In this document: one piece after another, positions 7,549 through 9,522 of the stretch
Layout: each line of letters starts with the position of its first letter
Position numbering within the stretch: position 1 is the stretch's first letter
Assembly (NCBI GenBank): GCA_029883045.1
Contig: JAOUJU010000053.1
Coordinates: 1-9,522 of the forward strand
Direction of reading: 5' to 3'
DNA: 9,522 bases
Source: Rhodospirillaceae bacterium
Lineage (GTDB): Bacteria > Pseudomonadota > Alphaproteobacteria > Rhodospirillales > Magnetovibrionaceae
Translations under genes and position numbers: made by a program
The notes under the pieces: model-generated
Seen by the model: the letters and a program-made list of their open reading frames with translations, nothing else
What the model was told of the DNA's origin: nothing
Database searches by the model: none

Positions 7549-7577
7549 ATATTAGGTGGCTTTTCCAAGTGAAAATA

Positions 7578-7650
7578 AAGTATTAATAAGTAAATATTGA
7601 ATATACAGGCAGAATACCCATATGGGTTCTTCCGGTTATTACTAATACTT
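7578..7650. repeat. Spaced inverted repeat AAGTATTA/TAATACTT
   Basis: AAGTATTA (7578-7585) and its exact complement TAATACTT (7643-7650) flank the 12-bp palindrome at 7616-7627, roughly but not exactly centred on it. Being AT-rich and 8 bp long, the pair may be chance, but its position upstream of proX makes it a candidate operator half-site pair. Confidence 0.35.
7616..7627. promoter_or_regulatory. Perfect 12-bp palindrome, possible operator upstream of proX
   Basis: ACCCATATGGGT is a perfect two-fold symmetric 12-mer about 80 bases before the proX start codon, in an otherwise AT-rich region. Its GC arms stand out, and dimeric regulators bind sites of this form. Binding by the neighbouring LuxR-type protein is a guess; another regulator is equally possible. 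Confidence 0.45.
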
Positions 7651-7697
7651 ACTCATTACTTTACTTTTACTTGCTCGATAATATGAAATGTATTACT
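7639..7697 (+). repeat. Cluster of TTACT direct repeats
   Basis: TTACT occurs at 7639, 7649, 7656, 7661 and 7667, five copies in 33 bases, and again at 7693. On the transcribed minus strand this reads as AGTAA repeats. The spacing (10, 7, 5, 6) is irregular, so this is not a strict tandem repeat; it could be a multi-site binding region or low-complexity drift. Confidence 0.5.
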
Positions 7698-7724
7698 GAG
7701 CGTTATTCTTACATATATGATTTA

Positions 7725-7763
7725 TTATTGCAAATTACCGCCATTAACCATTAGGCATCGCAT
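7725..7763 (-). CDS. Possible 12-codon leader peptide upstream of proX
   Basis: On the minus strand GGAGGG (7776-7771), the best Shine-Dalgarno in the window, lies seven bases before an ATG (7763-7761). This opens a frame of twelve codons, MRCLMVNGGNLQ, ending in TAA followed by a second in-frame TAA. It lies 73 bases past the LuxR stop and about 190 bases before the proX start, in the same direction. The peptide resembles nothing I know. It could be a translated leader controlling proX, a small protein, the remnant of a decayed gene, or a chance match. The evidence is only the ribosome-binding site, its ideal spacing and the position. Confidence 0.35.
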   Translation of the reverse strand: MRCLMVNGGNLQ

Positions 7764-7835
7764 TTATTTACCCTCCGTCAATATGTTGTCGGGCATTGTC
7801 GCTTGGTGTTTAGGTCGTAGGGTGGGGTGGGGTTA

Positions 7836-9050
7836 CTACGGCTGCTTGTCGGTATCTGACGCACTATCAATGGGAAGATTAACCCTGAGCGCCAACCTAA
7901 CCAACTGGGTACGGTTACAGGCACCGGTTTTTTGCAAAATCTGTTTCACCGTATTACGAACCGTTTCGCGGGTGATGTTTCTGGATTCCGCTATGTCGTC
8001 AGTTTCCAATCCTTCTGCCAGCATTTTGCATATTTCTGATTCTGTGCCGGTAAGATTGTAAAGCGCATCCATGCCCTCGGTTGAAACTATATCAGTTTTG
8101 TCGGGGTCGATTATATACACCAAACATCCACTGAATTGACTTTCAATTTCATCATTGTCGCGAAGTGGTGATATTTCAACCAAGTATGGATTGAGTCCAG
8201 AGGTGCGCGCTAAGCTGAGAATTGTTTCAGCGCAGTTATGCCTTGCTTGCGCTGTTGCTGCTGCTTTTGAAACTGCATCTTTCATTATTTCGCGGCTACT
8301 TTCATCCACTGGATAAAGGTAGCCGCCACGCGAAAGCGAAATGCCGTCACCAGCATCAAGAATGCGCCGCGCCTCCATATTTTGGTGTATAATAGACCCT
8401 GTAGCAGATAGCAAAAAAACACCAATGTGCATTCTGTCCAACGAAGCAAACACGCTGTTGAACCGATTTTTTAAAACGGTGAAAGACCTACCGATTTCAA
8501 CTGTCTTAGCAAAATGATCAAGAAAAAGTTCACCAATAATATTTTCTTGATATGACATGGGCCCCCTACCATAAGGGTACATAATAAATAAAATGTCCGT
8601 CCATGCTTTATGAATGTTCAGGCAGCTAGCGGATCCACGGAAAACCCCTAAGTTTTCCAATAACCACTTTACATGAGGGCGTTCACCGTATTTTTCTATG
8701 CTGTCAAGTTCCAGCATTTCCAGATCATTAATAAAACCACGTTTCGGATTTGTTGCCATTTTGGCAAACGCAGATTTATATCCGTTTTTGGCTTGAAAAT
8801 TATCAGATACGGTTTTTTTTAATTCTTCAGTGTAGTTTGACGTTGCCTTATTTAGATGATGATCAATGTATATGGGGTCATATGCGGCCACGCCTGCTAT
8901 TGCGCCACCCATAATGGAGGTAAATTCATCCAATACCGGAGACCACCTTTCAGGACTTAAGGGCAAATCATAAATGCCTGAAATTAAATTCAAGCATCTT
9001 TGGTCTATGGCGCCATTGGAAAAAGGTATGTTTGTTAAAGAATTGTTCAA
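7836..9050 (-). CDS. LuxR-type (GerE HTH) transcriptional regulator with PAS-like sensory region
   Basis: A 404-residue DNA-binding regulator, using the TTG at 9050-9048. The N-terminal 200 residues are of no recognised fold but open with YDLPLSPERWSPVLDEF (27-43), a segment common in large alphaproteobacterial LuxR-like proteins. Residues about 200-320 look PAS-like (HIGVFLLSATGSIIHQN, 208-224; a strand-rich end near VYIID, 311-315). The C-terminal LuxR helix-turn-helix spans about 328-390: LTGTESEICKMLAEG, then DDIAESRNITRETVRNTVKQI with the recognition helix at about 361-372. There is no autoinducer-binding domain and no receiver domain with a phosphorylation site, so it is neither quorum-sensing LuxR nor NarL-type. 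The ligand is unknown. It precedes proX in the same direction, which suggests control of the transporter. An alternative TTG at 9068 would add six residues but lacks a Shine-Dalgarno. Confidence 0.87.
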   Translation of the reverse strand: MNNSLTNIPFSNGAIDQRCLNLISGIYDLPLSPERWSPVLDEFTSIMGGAIAGVAAYDPIYIDHHLNKATSNYTEELKKTVSDNFQAKNGYKSAFAKMATNPKRGFINDLEMLELDSIEKYGERPHVKWLLENLGVFRGSASCLNIHKAWTDILFIMYPYGRGPMSYQENIIGELFLDHFAKTVEIGRSFTVLKNRFNSVFASLDRMHIGVFLLSATGSIIHQNMEARRILDAGDGISLSRGGYLYPVDESSREIMKDAVSKAAATAQARHNCAETILSLARTSGLNPYLVEISPLRDNDEIESQFSGCLVYIIDPDKTDIVSTEGMDALYNLTGTESEICKMLAEGLETDDIAESRNITRETVRNTVKQILQKTGACNRTQLVRLALRVNLPIDSASDTDKQP

Positions 9051-9065
9051 AAAATTGCCCCCCCT
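9048..9065 (-). promoter_or_regulatory. G7 ribosome-binding site deciding the TTG start of the LuxR gene
   Basis: On the minus strand AGGGGGGG (9065-9058) lies seven bases before TTG (9050-9048). The rival TTG at 9068 has no Shine-Dalgarno before it and would put the G-tract inside the coding sequence; the next in-frame ATG is about 46 codons further on. Confidence 0.6.
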
Positions 9066-9115
9066 CAATCAAATAGCCGAAGCTAAATTAATCCTGACAA
9101 TGATTTTATTGTCTT

Positions 9116-9137
9116 GCACCCCCCCTTAGGGGGGTGC
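9116..9137. repeat. C7/G6 hairpin with 9-bp stem
   Basis: GCACCCCCC (9116-9124) is exactly complementary to GGGGGGTGC (9129-9137), with only CTTA between. It is not followed by a T-tract on either strand, so it does not look like a terminator. It lies midway between the two divergent genes and could be an operator or a structured 5' leader. Confidence 0.6.
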
Positions 9138-9193
9138 GCGCTCCCAGAAATAATTAATAGCATCACTTACTCGATAAACAAGAGCTCGAAGCA

Positions 9194-9202
9194 GGGGGGG
9201 GG
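9194..9202 (+). repeat. Nine-G homopolymer upstream of the RHH gene
   Basis: A run of nine Gs ends 25 bases before the ATG of the ribbon-helix-helix gene. It is too far away to be its ribosome-binding site. Runs this long are prone to slippage in replication, and also to sequencing error, so the exact count is uncertain. Confidence 0.7.
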
Positions 9203-9227
9203 ATAAAAAATAAAGAGTTTCATCAGG

Positions 9228-9485
9228 ATGCCTTTATCAAAAATTAATAAAAACAATAAGTTAGTTTTTCTTGAGCAACCATTTTGGGAATTGCTGGAAA
9301 TGGTGGCGAAAGATTTTGGAAAAAACGTTCACCAGTTAATCACCGATATCGAACGCGCTTTGCCCAAGGATGGGGCGGCAAGTGAAGATGATGTCCTTTC
9401 GCAACGAATTAGGGTGGGTTGTTTGCGCTGGCTAGCAATACAAAAACGCAAATCGCAAGCAGCAAACGAAAATAATAAAAGTTAA
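9228..9485 (+). CDS. Ribbon-helix-helix domain protein (RHH_4-like)
   Basis: A small, probably DNA-binding protein of 85 residues. KLVFLEQPFWELLEMVAKDF (11-30) fits the pattern of the RHH_4 family (a strand with the SLEEPFWEAL-like motif, then helix 1). The second helix is GKNVHQLITDIERAL (31-45), and LSQRIRVGCLRWL (57-69) matches the conserved C-terminal helix that ends these proteins. An acidic, variable stretch (46-56) lies between them, and the tail is basic and asparagine-rich. Such proteins are common, usually uncharacterised, in Alphaproteobacteria. The ATG has only a weak Shine-Dalgarno (AAAGAG eleven bases upstream), and a TAA in frame just upstream excludes a much longer form. It is divergent from the LuxR gene and 31 bases before another start codon, so it may be first of an operon. 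It could act as a transcriptional regulator; its targets are unknown. Confidence 0.75.
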   Translation: MPLSKINKNNKLVFLEQPFWELLEMVAKDFGKNVHQLITDIERALPKDGAASEDDVLSQRIRVGCLRWLAIQKRKSQAANENNKS

Positions 9486-9516
9486 TTTTTCTATTTAAAA
9501 CAGAAAGGGTAAAATA

Positions 9517-9522
9517 ATGACT
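9517..9522 (+). CDS. Start of a further gene (first two codons, runs off the right edge)
   Basis: AGAAAGGG (9502-9509) lies seven bases before an ATG at 9517, 31 bases after the RHH stop codon and on the same strand. Only Met-Thr is visible, so the product is unknown. The ribosome-binding site and spacing make a real start likely. Confidence 0.5.

Larger units (their letters stand above)
7537..7835. other. Intergenic leader between luxR and proX, AT-rich and repeat-laden
   Basis: The 299 bases between the LuxR-type stop and the proX start hold no full-length gene. From right to left (direction of transcription) they contain: a C-rich, G-poor stretch just after the LuxR stop (minus strand, 7832-7820, CCCCACCCCACCC), which might aid Rho-dependent termination; a strong Shine-Dalgarno with a 12-codon frame; a run of TTACT repeats; and a 12-bp palindrome. 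The sequence then becomes very AT-rich up to the proX ribosome-binding site. The proX promoter is expected here, but no clear -35/-10 pair stands out. Confidence 0.6.
9069..9227. other. Divergent luxR/RHH intergenic region with G/C homopolymers
   Basis: These 159 bases separate the leftward LuxR-type gene from the rightward RHH gene and should hold both promoters. A hairpin of C and G runs (9116-9137) and a nine-G tract (9194-9202) are the outstanding features. A TAAAAT-like -10 can be read on the minus strand at 9108-9103, but without a -35 partner, so no promoter is called. Confidence 0.5.

Noticed and set aside
7717..8061. Plus-strand open frame of 114 codons opposite the luxR 3' end
   Set aside because: It mostly mirrors the helix-turn-helix coding region in reverse, has no ribosome-binding site and no recognisable protein features.
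7836..9050. Quorum-sensing LuxR or two-component response regulator
   Set aside because: No acyl-homoserine-lactone-binding domain, no synthase gene nearby, and no receiver domain; only the C-terminal helix-turn-helix is shared.
9116..9137. Hairpin of C and G runs as an intrinsic terminator
   Set aside because: It lies between divergent genes, where no transcript is expected to end, and has no T-tract on either side.
9228..9522. Toxin-antitoxin pair with the RHH protein as antitoxin
   Set aside because: The protein fits the stand-alone RHH_4 family better than short antitoxins, and only two codons of the next gene are visible, so a partner toxin cannot be claimed.
1..9522. CRISPR array, mobile element ends, tRNA or rRNA genes
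   Set aside because: No regularly spaced repeats, transposase frames, terminal inverted repeats with duplications, or cloverleaf-like segments were seen in any intergenic stretch.

Overview
The window looks like chromosomal DNA from a Gram-negative bacterium, most likely a moderately AT-rich (mid-40s % GC by eye), possibly marine, alphaproteobacterium. The lineage is an inference. It rests on the small ribbon-helix-helix protein at the right end, a family mostly seen in Alphaproteobacteria, on the substrate-binding-protein-first order of the betaine-type ABC operon, and on the domain style of the LuxR regulator. I see no rRNA, tRNA, CRISPR array, insertion sequence, phage gene or attachment site.

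Layout, left to right. Positions 1-82 (minus) hold the first 27 codons of an EamA/DMT-type membrane transporter that runs off the left edge. After a non-coding divergent gap (83-344), 345-2021 (plus) encodes a Kef-type cation/proton antiporter with a C-terminal nucleotide-binding domain. It converges on a long minus-strand block with six genes. In transcription order, from right to left, these are: a LuxR-type regulator (9050-7836); a periplasmic betaine-type binding protein, proX-like (7536-6529); its permease, proW-like (6450-5551); its ATPase with CBS domains, proV-like (5558-4356); a ZntB/CorA-like metal transporter (4269-3301); and a YcaD-like MFS protein (3293-2049). At the right end, on the plus strand and divergent from the LuxR gene, lies a ribbon-helix-helix protein (9228-9485), followed by the ribosome-binding site and first two codons of another gene.

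Working together: ProX/ProW/ProV form a complete compatible-solute importer of the glycine betaine/proline betaine/choline class. The Kef-type protein would export K+, so both ends of the osmotic balance are represented, though they are separate transcription units. A strong hairpin plus T-tract sits just after proX and before proW, a layout that would give many binding proteins per membrane complex. The LuxR regulator just upstream, in the same direction, is a candidate controller of the transporter. The 299-base gap between them holds a perfect 12-bp palindrome, a cluster of TTACT repeats, and a 12-codon open frame behind the best Shine-Dalgarno sequence in the window.

Most unusual features: (1) the short leader frame upstream of proX; (2) a cluster of G/C homopolymers (7, 7+6 in a hairpin, 9) between the LuxR and RHH genes, one of which is the ribosome-binding site of the LuxR gene; (3) replacement of residues that contact glutathione in E. 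coli KefC; (4) well-supported TTG start codons for proX and luxR. I do not see a clearly new multi-gene system; the gene content itself is of known families.
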